From assembly GCA_034509425.1 (NCBI GenBank), contig JAVTVJ010001378.1, forward strand, positions 1 to 64,000: 64,000 bases of DNA, in the 5' to 3' direction. Shown here one piece after another: positions 46,101 through 60,780 of the stretch (positions are counted from its first letter, which is position 1; the number at the start of each line of letters is the position of its first letter). The position numbers were made by a program, and so were the translations under genes. The notes beneath the pieces were generated by a model, which saw only the letters and a program-made list of their open reading frames with translations, ran no database searches and was not told the origin of the DNA. Source of the stretch: Eopsaltria australis. Lineage: Eukaryota; Chordata; Aves; Passeriformes; Petroicidae.

Positions 46101-49100
46101 ATTATCTTTACACTGTTTTTCTCCACCTTCAGCTAAAAAATAAAATTTCCTTCCATGCTGACTTTGTCTACCTCCCCTGCAGTGTCTCTCTGACCTTTTT
46201 GGTAATAGATATTTTTAATATTAAAAAGTCACTTGCAACTTTGCCCCATCTCATTCATGGGAAACCACAGAAAAAAAAAGACAAAAAACAACAAACGAGA
46301 ATTAAAAAAACCTCCACAAACAACAAAGCAAAACACTGTTAACTGTGGCTCACACACCTTGTGAAAAGTGAGCACACCCACCTGAGGCCCATGATCTGAC
46401 AAAATGAGAGACTCACAGATGGAATGGCAGCCAGGAAATAGACAACCTGATTTGGCCCTCCAGACCTTGCAGGGCTCAAGCCTTTGCAGGACTTTGCTCT
46501 AACCACAGGGCCATAAGGTAGTGAGTGTGCTCTGGACAGCTCTGCTGACACTAGAGGGAAAGGACAAATGGCTGCTGAGAGACACGAGATGAGACACCTC
46601 TATGAGCAAAGTGCACTTGGACACGTGTCCTTTAATTCTCTCCTGGCTCACCACCATGGCCTGTGGGGCTGCCTTCCCTGTCTCTGGAATGGCAGGTGCT
46701 CCAGCCAGTGACAATGCACCCCGGATCCAAAACCAATCTTCATTTGTTTAACTTATATGACATAAAGGGTCTCTGACCCCTGTGCATGACCAAGCAAATG
46801 CATGGAACTGCCAAAAGTCACAGGCATTTATAGTTTAAAAGACAAACTGGCCCCTCCAAGGAAGGTTTCACTGTCTACAAACTAATCCCTCAAAGGTTCC
46901 TGCTGGGAACAGTTCAGCAGGATTGAGAAAGAGCGATTTCAAGAATACTGATGGCAGACACAAAAACAAACCCTGTGGATTTTTGTAGGAGCTCTTTGCT
47001 TTCTCAGTCCCATTGGAAAACTCAGCCCTAACTTTATTCATAAACTATGAAAGAAAACATAGCCCCAAACCACCTCCTAGCCACACAACAGTCAGTTCAA
47101 CAAAACAGGAGTGGGAAGCAATCTGCCAGACAGCACAGAGAGATTCCCAAACTTTTGAGGACAGCCAACAAGAGCCTGCATCTCTAGAAACAAAGACAAG
47201 CTGCACACGGGAAAGCAGACACCTGTATCTCTGTAAGTCTCTGCTGCTGCTTTTTTTACCATGTGTGGTTGCTACGCTGTTTTCCACATTTGCTTCATCA
47301 AAACAATTATCATCTGCAGCCTTTTGATATTATTTTCCAAAGATAAAAAAATTATGTCAAGGACTAGTAAAAGCTCTTCACTGTTCCATATCTGCACAAA
47401 TTACCCTGTATTTCAGACGTTTTTATGTACATCTAATCACTACAGATTAATTAGATGGTACACAGCAACCAGCAAAACTGAAGAGCTAACTTCATTTTAA
47501 GTACACATGCAGCTAACTTGTGGCTTTTTAGAACAATTTTAATTAAAAATTCTCAAAAAAACCATCCAGCTGAAAATATTGGGAGCTTTGGGATGGGCTT
47601 AGCATAGCTAATAATTTTATATTTAATCAAAGCAGCCTTTGGCTGTAATAAAAATCTATTTTCCTCTGGTAATAAATATAGTAATTCTGTGAAACAGAAT
47701 ACATAATTTGCAAAATTTCATGTGTACAAAAGGTCCATGTGGAAAAGAGATCATTGCAATCCCAACCTTCAGAGTGCAGGCTGTTTTTCTTTTAAATATG
47801 TAAGACTATTTTGAAATCAGCTTTAAATATCACGCCATAACAGCAATTTCTGAAAAAGATGACCCAAAGTGCATTGGATTCCTCCAGAAGAGGAAAAATA
47901 ATCTAAAGTGACAGCAATTTTGAATGAGACTGACTTTTTCAGTGAACCATGGAGAGAATGCAAGAAATGTCCCACTGGCTCAGACCAACCACCTCCACCT
48001 CCATAGCTTGCTTCCAGCAATGGCAGTGGCAAATGCTGTTCAGAGTGAGCACATGAGCCCAGCTGCTTTTGGCAATCCATTCCCATCTACCCTCCCAGGC
48101 GCTCAGAATTTTACAGACCATCCTTTAAAAATGTCAGTTGCACAGAGAACCTGAAAAACAGCCTTTTTCACTTTGTTTCTCCATAGCACAGTACAATAGC
48201 TGGCACATTTCCAGCTCTAGCTAGCGTGGCCAAATGCTGGATTTGATCCATGCAATCAGATGAAAACAGCCCCGTTAATACAGTATAAACCTTCCAGCTT
48301 TGCGAGTCACAAAAACACTCATCTGTCTACTTACCCAGTGACAGCCAAGAGCTGCTACAGTATCTTTTCTACTAGAGACTTCCTTTCATTTATAAGACAC
48401 AAATTCCCAGTTGTGCTGCTGTTACATGTTTTTCATGTGGTCCTGAACTGAATTATCTCCACTCCTTTCTACTGGGCAGATGTAAATTTAAATAAAATAG
48501 CTACATTAATATAACATGATGCATCTTCTGCTCCTAAAATATATAATGTTCTAATATAAAAAACAGCTTTGACTCTCTGCTTCCTTAGATGGGTCAGAAT
48601 GCAAAGCATTTTTGCTGCATTAAAATATTTCATTCATTTGTAGTTGTCAAAATACTTTCTTTCATTTTTTTTTCAGTTAACATAAGAGACTGACTAGAAA
48701 ATTATTGGTCTGATGCACCCTCCTAGTACAATTAAATTGGCAAACAGATTAGGTATTGATCTGCTAACAAACAAATGTTGATGAATACCAGCTTATTGGG
48801 AATTAGTGTTGAAATGAAAATGGATGTTTCATTTATAATATATATAATGTGTATATGCACACACTGCTACCTCTGGTCATTACAACTGAATTGCAGTAAA
48901 TGTATAGATCCTTGATGTACTACAAACACATGCCAGTACAGTTGATCTGCATAAATTTTGGAAGAGATGTCATAGGGAGACGAGCTGTAAGTGCTTTTGC
49001 TGTAGCAAAACTTAATGCTGCAGTTCTCTTTTGTTGTCTTCTTTTCTACTTTCTATGTGTATTACAAGTATATTCTCTCCCTTTCATATCTAAGAATCAA

Positions 49101-52100
49101 AACCTGCTCTTCCTGATAGTCATGCATCTACAGTCTTTAACAGCATGTTGCACAGATTTAAGATTGTTAAGTCAGCAGCAGAAAGTTTCTTGACAGCCTT
49201 TCCCAGGGAGACCTCACTTTCATGGCCTGCTCTTCTAGTAGGACACCAAAAAACTTTGGTGCTGCAGTCAAACAGTTGAAACACCTGTCTTAAGTCATAT
49301 TTACACCTCAGCAGTACTTTGTCTAAAGTGTTTACATCTCAAATGTACTTTGTCTGAAGTACCTATTGCAAAGGTACAGCATTTAAATGACTTTTCAGTA
49401 AATGTGTGAAACACATTTAAGTAAAAATGCTCTTGTTGCCTTCCAAGATTTACACTTGGGCCTAGTCATAATCAGCTAGTTCATTAGTTTTGTTCTTGCC
49501 CATGCAAAAATTTCTCTGGAACAGGATTCTTCAAACTAATCACAAAGGGGCTTACTCTGCATATTTACTTTGTAACCAGCATTTCCTAATAGCAAGCCAT
49601 TCTCAGTACTCAGCCACATGTTTCTTCATTCTGTTGGATCTCACTAGTTGCACTTCATTTGGGATACTCTCCATTGCCCAACATATCAACAGTATTTTCA
49701 AGACATTGTCCATTTATATGGTAACAGCTATTGATGCCTGAAGGATTTTTTGCTTTTTTTCTAAATACCTTTTACACAGTTCCCTATATCCACAATCACT
49801 AGCATTCATACTTGTGATGCTATGAGTGTGATACTTTAGCCTGGTTTCTTGGTGTCTGGTAGGCCAGGAGATTAAACACCCCAGAAACTGTAGAGTTAGG
49901 AGACAAAACATTCTACTGACATAAGCACTCAAAGTCCCCTAACAGGACAGATTCTGTGAACTAGAAGTTAGCCCACCTCAGCCCCTTATTGGGCCCTCTT
50001 GTTAGATATGCTAATGTGTAAGGTCTTTAATTGTATACTCGACTGGGGGGTGGGAGGACATTATGACACGTGTCACCTGGGAGAAGCAATGCATGGAATG
50101 GGATCCTATTAAAATACTGAGGTAAACGACCCCCAACCCTCTAACTGTGTCTGAGCTTTTATTTCCTAAGACCAGGAAAAAGGCATCAATATCTTAGGAA
50201 TAAAGACATAAATACATATGTCTGCAGCACGAACGTGCAGAGAAAAGCACAAGTCAATAATTTGTATTTGGGCTCCATCTTGATGACAGGCTTTCCTACT
50301 ATTTTCCATCCAACCCTCTTTTTAGATGGCACGCCAAGGATATGTTCGGCAGTTTGTTCTATAAACTGTAAAGACCAGAAACGTCTTTGTAGAAAAGACA
50401 GATGTTGAAGAAGAATTAATCAAATCATAACCACAGAATTTGAGGTATGAAAGCCTTAATTTCCACAAGTGAATCTTCCAGAGCAAGATACTTATGCCAA
50501 GGCACAACACCTTAGAACTGATCAGAAGACAAGGATGACATTTTAAAGTAGTCAAAATTAGCTGTATTGATCAACAACTGTCCATTTAAGGAGAACAATA
50601 AAGACAGATGAGGTGGCACGTTCACCTACACATGGTACCAATAACATTTCATACAGCACATCCTGAAATGATAGAAATCTTCGTATCTGTAACACTTGCT
50701 ATGTATGTCCTTGAGCTTTGCCTTCTGTTCCTTTACACAATTGTTTTCCTCTGCATATTTCATGGGAAGGAGACTGGAAAGAGGAGTGCTTAATAAATGG
50801 AACCATTAAAAAGATTGGATTGCTCTTGCTTTCATAGGCATTATTGCAGCAGAAATCATCCATCTATTCTGCTCTGAGTAAATTCTGCACCTAAGTCTTA
50901 GTAAAAATACAAGTGCATCAAGGCAGTAAAAATGGTAATCTGATTGATGACCAAAACCAATCAAAACGCTGCTTTATAGGTCCTTGTGCTGATACATACC
51001 TTCAGGATCTCTTTAAGAAGATACCAGAGCAACTGAACATTAGGAAAAATAATCAAAGCAAAACATTTATACACAGTATGTCAGAATATGCAGTATGTCT
51101 CATTTTTACTGGTAAGAAAGTAAGTTGTACTTGACCTCATCTCTATTGTTTTCAGTAAATGATCTAATAACAGAGCATTCTTCTGTTTCAGTGACACACA
51201 CCACAGTGCTAGTCATGGTGTTATTGCTACTATTATCTAAAGACATCAGAGTAAAGTACATAGAACGTGATAATATAGCTCATACAAGAAAAGGTCATGC
51301 AGCAGTTCCACAATTTGCTGATCCTAAATATATGTACAGTTGTATCACTCTGCATTATAATCACATTTCTGAAGTATTGCCAGCGTGCATGATAGCAAGT
51401 TTATGGTACAGTGCCAATTACATGACATTGTGGGAGAGTAGACAAAAGTTGAACCAGCATAAATTTAGGATGGTGCAGACAGATGATATCTGATTTGGTA
51501 TTAAGCATAAGCCTGCTGTTGGGAAATTAGCCAATCAACATTTTTTCCACAAAACTGAAAGATGAATTTTAACACAGTCAATGGTATGTGAGATGCACCC
51601 AGAGAATTTGCTCTCTTGTATTTATGAGCCTTAGAGCAGCATTTACTGCATCACTGAATGTCAGCCCAAGAGAGGGAATATACATGGAATTTAGCCAGGA
51701 AAGCCTTTCTCCTAATCCAAAACAGGCACAGCAACTTTAAATGAAATGAGGACCAGAGCAGTTGCTCTGATTTAAACACAGCTGTATTAATTATATGAAG
51801 GCTAATAAAAGTGTAGTTAGCACATGTAGAGCAAGAGGTGGTGTAAGCAAGGAGTAGGAACCCAGAGAGAAGAACAAGGAATCAGCAGGTTGGAACAGTA
51901 AAGGGCTGCCTTAGTCAGATGTAGATCATGAGATAATAATGTAATATGTTCAAATGTCTCTATCAAGTTCATGATTTGGGACATGACTGACATTTGTCTG
52001 TCTCCCATGCAGAGCTTCCTGTTTTCCAAGTCTAGTTATACAACAGATTTTATTACATTTGCAGTTATCGTAGTAGATGTTTTTTTATTGCTTGATGGAG

Positions 52101-55100
52101 ATTACATCCATCATTAAAATGGAACAAAAATTAGATACTGTTTCTCTAAGACTAAAAGTGAAGTTTCTGTGTAAAAGAAATGAGAAAAAAATCTGTTGCT
52201 ATTATAGGACAATATCAATTAAAACCGGATTCAACAAATTCTAAAATAATATTGACTACATTGGCACAAGGTAATATCAAACCACATCACCAATTAAGAA
52301 TAGAGAAAATAACTGCAAAACTTGAACAAAGTATACAGAGATAATTAATCCTCTAATTAAGATGCTAAAATTAGATTAGGAATTGAAGGGTGAAATGCTT
52401 TAATCTTCACTTATCTATGCAGAAGAGCTTCCATATCCTACTTTTTAAGAAATTATTCATCTTTTCCATTCTGATGTATCAATGCGTTTTTTCCACTGGT
52501 ATATGACAAAGACTGTAAATCACATGTGAATGCCTGATTTTGAGAAATTTCCTGTCTTATTTTAGGAATGTATCTACTCAGATAAACTGGAGAAGCAAAC
52601 ACATCAGGAACGTTCTTTGGATTTAGTGCTAAACCGAATTTCGTGAATTTAAGAGAAATTTGAATCTTTTTAGGATATGTCTGAAAATCAAACCTTTTAC
52701 ATGTTTTCTGCCCAGGAAGCATTAGCTTTTTAGCACCAGTTATTATGCAGAAGTCTTGCTCATGGAAGCTTGTGTCCCATAGTTAGATGTCCTCTGCCAA
52801 AGACAGAAGGTCATTATTGAGATTACTGAGCATAATCAGTCTTCTGTTGTTCTTAAAAAAACGTTTTAAAAATAATGAACTGCGGAGTCAGGCCTTGAAA
52901 TAATCCCGAATTAATCATCAGTAGATCCAGTAATGTGAATCAAGGCTAGAAGTACCATCATGTTGCTGGAGAAGGATTAGCGGGAAGAGAAACAGAAAAG
53001 AAAGAGATGAAAATAACCAGAGTACCTGTTACAACTTCATGACAGTCTTGCACCAGGGAAAAGGTTTGAAGTCAATTTTATCTGTCCCTCAGGACCACAG
53101 TAAGCCCGTTTTTTAGTCAAAAAAAAAAAGACAAGGGATTGCTGCATCAGTTTTACAATAACTCACACTTGAAAATCCAGGCTAAGTATCCCAACCTTCA
53201 AACCTGCCATGACTGGGATTTGATCAAGACAAAGTAATACTTAAAATGCAGGGCATACCACATTACAAAAAGATCTCCTTCCAGCCACCTGCCCTGGTGG
53301 CTAGGTCCTGGCTGGTACATAGGCAGGGTAATGGAGAGCAATGGGAAGCAAACTTTTAGGTTTTCTTCTTCAAACCAAATCCAGGAATAATTGTGTTTCA
53401 GCTTTTAACTCTCACAACTTTAAAGCACATCTATAGTTATTCTCTAAATTAGATAAGGCACCAGGATCAGATACAGTACATTAAAAAAGAAACCCTGTAG
53501 AGAAAGGCAAAGCTTGTTCATTCTTGTTACAGACCACTTATAAGGTCTTTTTTTTTTTTGCTGTTCACATCTTTGTTAAGAGTTATTTAATTTTTTTTTA
53601 AATTGCACGACTTTTATTGGTGAGTAAAACAAGAACAGCAGGATCCAACTCCTGTCTCTGTAACTCTTTCATCTGCTTAGCTGACTATATTAGCCACTTT
53701 CCCTGAATGGAGAATGGGGGAAAGTTCAACAGCGGACTGACATAATAATGAGGACACAAAATATAGATGAAAAGAATACATGCCTAAATGTCTGATGAAC
53801 TGATATTAGCATATAAATGCAATATATGTACAACAGCAGCCTTTGAATTAAACCACAAAGAACACTACTTGATTAGTTGTTTGTTTTTTCTTTTGAGGGA
53901 ACACATCAGAGCCACAGATTGATACTTTAATAAGGAACACGAAAACCTTTAGTCAAGATTAAAAGGGCTAGTAGTTAGATGTCATAATTCATGGATACTG
54001 ATTGTGCAGGACTTTGACAAGAACCATTAATTGTCACCATGTAGCTTCCTTCTGAAGTCACATACTCAATTTAGTTCTAGTTCTTACAAGATGTGGTAGG
54101 ATCATTAAAGGAAGCTTGGGGCTAAGCACTGATAATGGGAGTATTTTAATATTCTCAGTACTTTCACAAAGGAACCGCATGTCATACATCTGTTCTATGT
54201 ATTGTAAACTCTCTAAAGGAAAAAAAGTCTTTTTGTTGTCTCCACTGTTACCTAAGACAGTGAGGTGTTAGGGTTTCTGCACTCTTTTGCAAGCCTGTGG
54301 TACAGTACAAATCTGAAAAAAACCCCACAAAAAGGCCTGACTCACAGGGGGCTTTCATATTTCCTTTGTACCTTTTGGACTAATCTTACAGATTGACAGA
54401 GAAAGGAAAAAAATTTCACAGTAAAAGGGAAAAAACAACAAAAGGTGTCTTCTTTCTTTCTCTGAAGGTTTCAAGAGTTCTAGAAGGCAAGATAATTTTT
54501 TTTCTCCAATGACAGTCAGAATGGATGAACCCCCAGATTAATGTAAAGTTAAACAGAAACTTTCCCATCTCCCTTATTTCTTGTATTCAGTTGCTTCAGA
54601 GCAGTAAAACAGAAACATGGCAGCATAAACAGAGGCTAAATGTGCCCATGCAGGCACAAAAGCAGAGGAAAAATTCAACATGAGCACAGGTCTCACTGCT
54701 CATTATTAAGGCAATAGCAGGGTTTAGGTCAAATAAATAAGCATAAGAAAGGCATGGAGGCAAAGAAGGTTCCTTCAGGTCACTGTGTTCCTCCTGCCTG
54801 AAGGACTGGCAGGTTTATTCCACTACAGGCTTATACTACCATGAAACCACAAGACAGCATCCATCTCACCTGTCTTTTAGATATCTGAAGCTGTATGTCC
54901 AAGTGGCTGCAGGCTTCCTTTGAAGGCCATGGGGAAGAGAGCAGCTTAAAGCCAGTGAATCTGATCTATTTACGCTCTGCTAAGGAAGAGCTTAGCTGCT
55001 CTCTTATGGTGCTTGTTTCTTACCCTGTTTTTCCCAAGTCCAGACAGATGGTTGAAATAGGGAAGATGAATCTTATTCAAGCATCACTCATCTCTAGACA

Positions 55101-58100
55101 TTTCTAACCTCAATGAGTTACTATTTCATCTAGTGAGCAAATGGGCATCAGCCTCCATGGAGAGGAAAATACACAGTTAAAAAATCCAGCAAGTGTATAA
55201 TTAAATAAAAATAGCTTAACTAGCAACCCACCAGAAGTTTTCATTCAGGTAGTGTTACTTCCACTTATATTTTGCTAACTAAATGCAAATGTTTGCTAAT
55301 TAAGATCACCTTTCAGTGTTTTAATGGCTTAATTTAAATGCTGTCATTGTTCACATAGGACCACTTCCAGTCTTGCTTCAGACAGATATTGAACTCAGGA
55401 TCTGGCTCTATGCCTCAGCCACAGGGGGTTTTGCTTTTGTTTTTCGTTCCCCTTTTCTTTTTGGAGAATGAGTGTGAGCTATTTTTCAAAGTGAGACAAC
55501 AAAACTGGTATTATTTAAGGATGCTTCAAAACGGAAACTAATTCACTCTTCATAGAAAAGGAAACAAAGCTCTAGAATAAGGTTCAGTGCTACAAAATCC
55601 CCTGAGGTTGGCCAATTACTTTTGGTTGATTTGGAAGATTCAAATCCTGCTTTGTTTACAACTCATTCTATATTATTTAGCACATTATTGCTGTTGACAT
55701 CACATTAATTAAATAAGCACAGAGACAGATTGTTCCAGCTCTTGAAAACAGAATGAATAAAAGACCCCACAAGAACAGATTTCTCTTCCTCACACATTGC
55801 AAACACCAGATCAGAGCTAGAAGTATTTCCTGTCACAAATTAAATTGGTACCTACCAATCTTTCAGCATCTGAGCAATTTCTGTTTTGATTACCCACAGC
55901 ACACGATAAATTAAAAACTGCCAGAAGTTTCACAAAGGCATTCCTAGAGCCAGTAACCAGCTTCCTATGACTCTCTCTCTCAGATCACATGCACCACAAC
56001 AGGAATTAAGTGGACTCAGAGGTCAGAGGAAACGTGTATGAAGAGGGAATTCACTCTAAGCAGCCCTTGGGCAGCACTGATTCCCGACTGGAGTCATGTC
56101 CTCCTTCCTGTGCCCTGAGGAGCTGATTTAGAGCAGTAAAGGAGAAATGTATGTGGGAGAAAAATCACAGAAAGCAGTTTCTAGATAGTGAAAACAATCC
56201 CATTTAAATGTTTACACACTGATATCCTGGCAGTGTGTTCTAGGACAGCTAATCTAGCTACTCATATCACTCAAAGGCTACTCACTCATCAACTACTTCT
56301 TGATGCCACCAATGGAAAAGGGAGTATTTTTGGATCCCGCAGACTGTGAAGGCTGCTGCTGAGAGAACATCCTGTTTGGGATCAACAGCAAAGCAAATAC
56401 CTTGTTGGGTTACACTGTTCTTAATCCCTCCTACTCAGCAAATCCAGAGCAGGACTGCTAATGTTTTGTCTCCTGCTGAAAAATTACAATTTCTCTCCTC
56501 AGTATTCTCATAATGAAGATTTTCTCTTCCGTGTACTGACTCCAAGAATCAGAAAAACTGCAGATGTTTCCGTTGCACACCTTTTTCATACTTCCTTTTA
56601 TGAACCTTTTTGTCCTAACTCCATCCCCTTCTCCCAAGCTAACATACCATCTCTCTTGTCCAAAAACTCCCTCTCTGACCTCTGTATCTCCAGATGTTTG
56701 ATCGTAATGGATGTACTACAGAGAATTCATTTGTTTCATATAAATGAACTATGGGAGAACCTTGGAATGACCACATATATTTCAGGTGTGCTATTAATAT
56801 CAAATAAACTATTTTAACACATCCTTAATCTTTCTTTAATAATCCACTCTAAGTAAATTATCTTGAAGCAATGCTGGACTATGATTGATGGGTCTCTCTA
56901 TAAAATCTTGCTCTTGGCTCAGCACAAAAGAAATACTGTAACAATTACAGAAAGCTCACCCTGGATATTCCAACCAGCTTCCTGGAGACATAACAGGATG
57001 GAAGAGAGGCTGATATTCCTGAAACTAGTTCAATGACTCTTGCATTCTCTATGAAACAAGATAGATGCCTTCCTGTGCCTGCTCACAGTGCTAACAACTC
57101 GCCCTGTATATGCATCACCAGAGTTATCGCCAAGTGCAGCTTCACTATACATGAAGTACCAGCACCTCCATGCAAACATCCCTTATCAGAATTGTATTTG
57201 CACATCTATACAAGGTGACTGCTTTAAAGCCATGGACATTTACTGGAAGAGCCTGTGCCCTATGCTACTTGAATTATTGATCAATTACAAACAGATTACT
57301 AACAACTCTGAATTGTTAAAACCTTATAATAAATCATGTAGATAAATAAAACATGCCTAGGGTGAATAATCTTCTTTCTCTCTTACTCCTTCTGAATTCA
57401 CTACCAGAAGCATGGCACTAACCTATTTATAGTAAAGCTACCCTCTAAAAAGCCCAAAGTCAATATTGAAAAAGCTGGTGGTCTTTTTAAGTAAAAAGAA
57501 CACTTCCTCAGGCTTTATTATCTCAGCTGAAAAAACAGACATTTCTAATGAGTTTACCTTACAACACTTATGCCTCTGAAAAAAACTCATCATAAATAAT
57601 TGGCAAATATGGTAACAAATCGCTTTTTTTGTTCTTTTAAAAGTATTTTCTTCCAGCAATTTTAACAAACTCAGAATCCTTGAAAAATGCAGTTACATTA
57701 TCTAGCAATTCAAATCACAGTGCCCTAATTCAGCAAAGGCAACTGAATAATAAAAAGAAATAAATTTTATTGATCAGGTAAGGTAAGTCACAGTACCTAA
57801 GAAATTAGCTTTGCTGACCTGTATTTCAGCATTAATATGCTTCTGATTTCACAAGGAATTTCTGTACTTCATTGTAGTTAATTAGCAAACACACCCTTTT
57901 TTCCCTCCCCAGAAGGAAAACACTTAGATTCTGATTCAAGGCTCCCAATGCTTAAAAGATATAGAAAATGTGAAATTAAAAGAATACTCAAGATCCTATT
58001 GATCTAGGCCCCATTGCTCATGCCATAGGGCATTGCTTCATGTATCAGTTTTCTCTGCCTGCTTCTTTACTTTGCTCTGCTAAAGGGTAAGTTGAATTTT

Positions 58101-60519
58101 ACTCACTGAATAAGCCACCATAGTTGGGGTAGATCTGGGTGATCCCTAAAATTTTACCAGAGCCATTAGCTATAGAAAAAGGAATGTGTAGAATATAAAA
58201 GAAAAAGGCCAATACTCCAGGTGAAGTAGCTGGCTTTCTAATTTCCAGTTATAAAGATAAGTCTCTAATGTTGCTGACTGGAACTGAGTTGGTGAATACT
58301 TGACAAAAAAATTGACATGAACTTGCAAGGACCAGTCATTCTTATTTCCTCCCAAACCACATCAGATTTTGCCCTGCGAAACCAGCACTAATCAAAACTA
58401 GCAGAAGTCACAAATCTCATATTTCACTAGGTCATGATGTTGGTTGCTTAGAAACTCAAGTATTTCCAATTGCATTTTACTGTTTATTTTGTTTTCTCCA
58501 AATTCAGGCTCAGCAAGCTTCATGTTCTTTCAACTCACACAGCAATCTCTTCAATGGAAGACACCTTTCTCTTTATTCTTCATACCTCTGAGTCTACAAA
58601 TAAATGCCAGTGTGGGTCTCACTACAGAGATGGAGTCCTTATCACCACCCACATTGCTACAGATGCTTCTACAGTTACAGAAGAACTGTAGTAGGACAAC
58701 AGTATTTACACACCTCTGGCACAGAAATGGCCCTAATTTCACAGTCTTCCTAGACACTTCAGGGCTGTGTCCTTACAGAAGTAACATAATTCATCCCAAA
58801 CTTTGAAGCATTTTAAAACTCTGAATATATATGTATATTGTAATCCAAGCAAATATTTAGGCAAGTGTGACTTCCACTACTTATTCTGCAATTGCTCATG
58901 CAAGAGTCAGACTCAGAGCTGGAGCTGTCAATATTGTGACTGTCAGTGACAATAAAAAATGCACACCAAGGCTGCAGGGAATATCAAAATAAAAGAAGAC
59001 TTCAAGCCTTCACCAGGACAAGTAAAGCCATAAAAGAAGCCTCCCCAAGCACTGTGGCAGACATACTCTCTTGGTGATAGAAGTCTTCCTTGCCTGATCT
59101 TTGAATGATTTTGATGAAACACTGAGCAGTAATGTTTATCTTGTCTTACCCTAGTCATGATCATCACTTCTCTATCCAAGTTCATCTGTATGGGATGATT
59201 AAATAGATATAGCTTAAGCTAAGTGAGCCTTTTGGCTCTTAAAAGGGGAGGATTTGTACAGTGGAGCATGCTGCAGGCAGGTAAGAGCAGGATGAGTAGG
59301 AGGTCTGACAGCAAGGCATGTGGCTGAGCAGACTGGCAGGGGTTTGCTAAGGAGGTCCCTTTCAGAAACTGAAATAGGTTAAAGGAGCATGAAGCATGCT
59401 TTCCTCTTGATCCTATAGACAGTCAGATAATAGTGGGTTGCTACAAACACTTTGGGTTTTACCCTATTCTCAGGAATGGAGAAAAACTGAAAATGCTTGT
59501 ACTGCCACTCAGACACTACTGCCCAAAAATATTTGCTTTCTCGTACACATATAGGGAGGGACATGTTCATAAGGAAGCACAGATTAATATTATCAATGTC
59601 TGTTAACATGTGAACAGCTATACAATGTGGAGGGTTTATCAGGAAACTGAGGTACACTCTTTGTGTGAATGCATAACCAACAGTCTGTGCCCAGAAGAGT
59701 TTGTGTATCAGTATATAAGCAAAATAAACAAACAAAAACAAACAACAAATAAACTAAAAGGAGGAACACAGATTGAAAATGAGACTGTGGAATTTGTTAT
59801 ATCAGCATACCATTTATGTCATCATCTCATTCTGTAACTTACTATTGATGTTAAATCATCTTTTTTTAAGACTATAAATAGTGTCCCTTTAATGATTTAC
59901 GGAATTATGTGCAACTTCAAGGATGCCACAAAAGGTGAAAAATCTTCTAAACACTGGAGGAAACTGGACCTCATTTTCAAAAAATTGCTTCTGACTTTTC
60001 AGCTAATGGAAAACAAACAAAATCCCAAATAATGAACATCTTTGAAGATGTCAGCACTTTGATTTTAATTACATGAAACTCTGTCAAACTGAGTCAAACA
60101 CACATCAGTAATCCCCAAGTGGATTCCCTTTGTTACATTTCAATAAACCCCATGTGGATTCCTTCATTTACTTGGGAAAATAAGTAAATACTTTCTTGCA
60201 ATATATCTCTTTTTCAGAAGCAGAATGATTTTAACTTTAGGATAGCTAGTTAGCCTCAAAATAGCATAAATTATCCTGAAAATGCTATTTACACAAAAGG
60301 AATATGAAGTTCTATCACATAAAATTAGTGGCTTCTGCTAAGATTTATAAAAGCTATGCATGACATCAGGGAGCCCTCCCAAAGCTGTTTTAACCAAACT
60401 GAGCTGAAATAATTCGTAACTTCAGAGCTATGTTCTACCTCCAGAAGCCCAAAAGTCAGTCCAATCTCTCAAGTCAGGTTCCAGTGCCGTGAGAAGACTG
60501 AGGGCTACTTTACTGGTGC
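40127..60519. other. Upstream PDZRN4 intron, middle part
   Basis: About 20 kb of mostly AT-rich intron-like sequence. Apart from the LTR-like segment near 49.9-50.2 kb, I see only poly(A)/poly(T) runs and short AT microsatellites. I looked on the minus strand for the preceding PDZ exon (first half of the PDZ domain) and did not find it; a short exon could still be hidden here. Confidence 0.5.
49900..50170 (+). mobile_element. Possible solo LTR fragment
   Basis: The segment has the look of an ERV LTR 3' half: 'tagatatgctaatgtgtaagg', a G-rich patch (CTGGGGGGTGGGAGG), then 'cctattaaaatactgaggtaaacgac', 'ccctctaactgtgtctgagcttttattt'. The ATTAAA can act as a poly(A) signal, and the 'gtgtctgagctt' ending is common in avian ERVs. 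The left boundary and target duplication could not be fixed. Confidence 0.4.
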
Positions 60520-60780
60520 CACCAACAGTACAGAGAGGACAGAGCCAGGCTGTCCTCAGTGGGCACGAGTCAAACCAAGTGAAATCCCAGTCAGACATCA
60601 GGTAAGAAGCTTTGCCATAAGGATAGTGGAACACTGGGACAGGTTCCACAGGGAGGCTGTTCAGATTCAATCCTTGCAGAAAGCCCTGAGCAACCTGCAC
60701 AAAACCGTCTCTGCTGTGGGAGGGAGCTGTAGCTGGTGGCCTCCAGCCATCCCCTCCAACCTCAATAGTCCATGAATCTG
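60520..60780 (+). mobile_element. Old CR1 LINE 3' fragment
   Basis: Diverged CR1 3' wording is visible: 'gacagagccaggctgtcctcagtggg', 'tttgccataaggatagtggaacactgggacaggtt', 'gaaagccctgagcaacctg', and a final 'catcccctccaacctcaatagtccatgaatctg', which corresponds to the CR1 tail. It is short and eroded. Confidence 0.6.
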
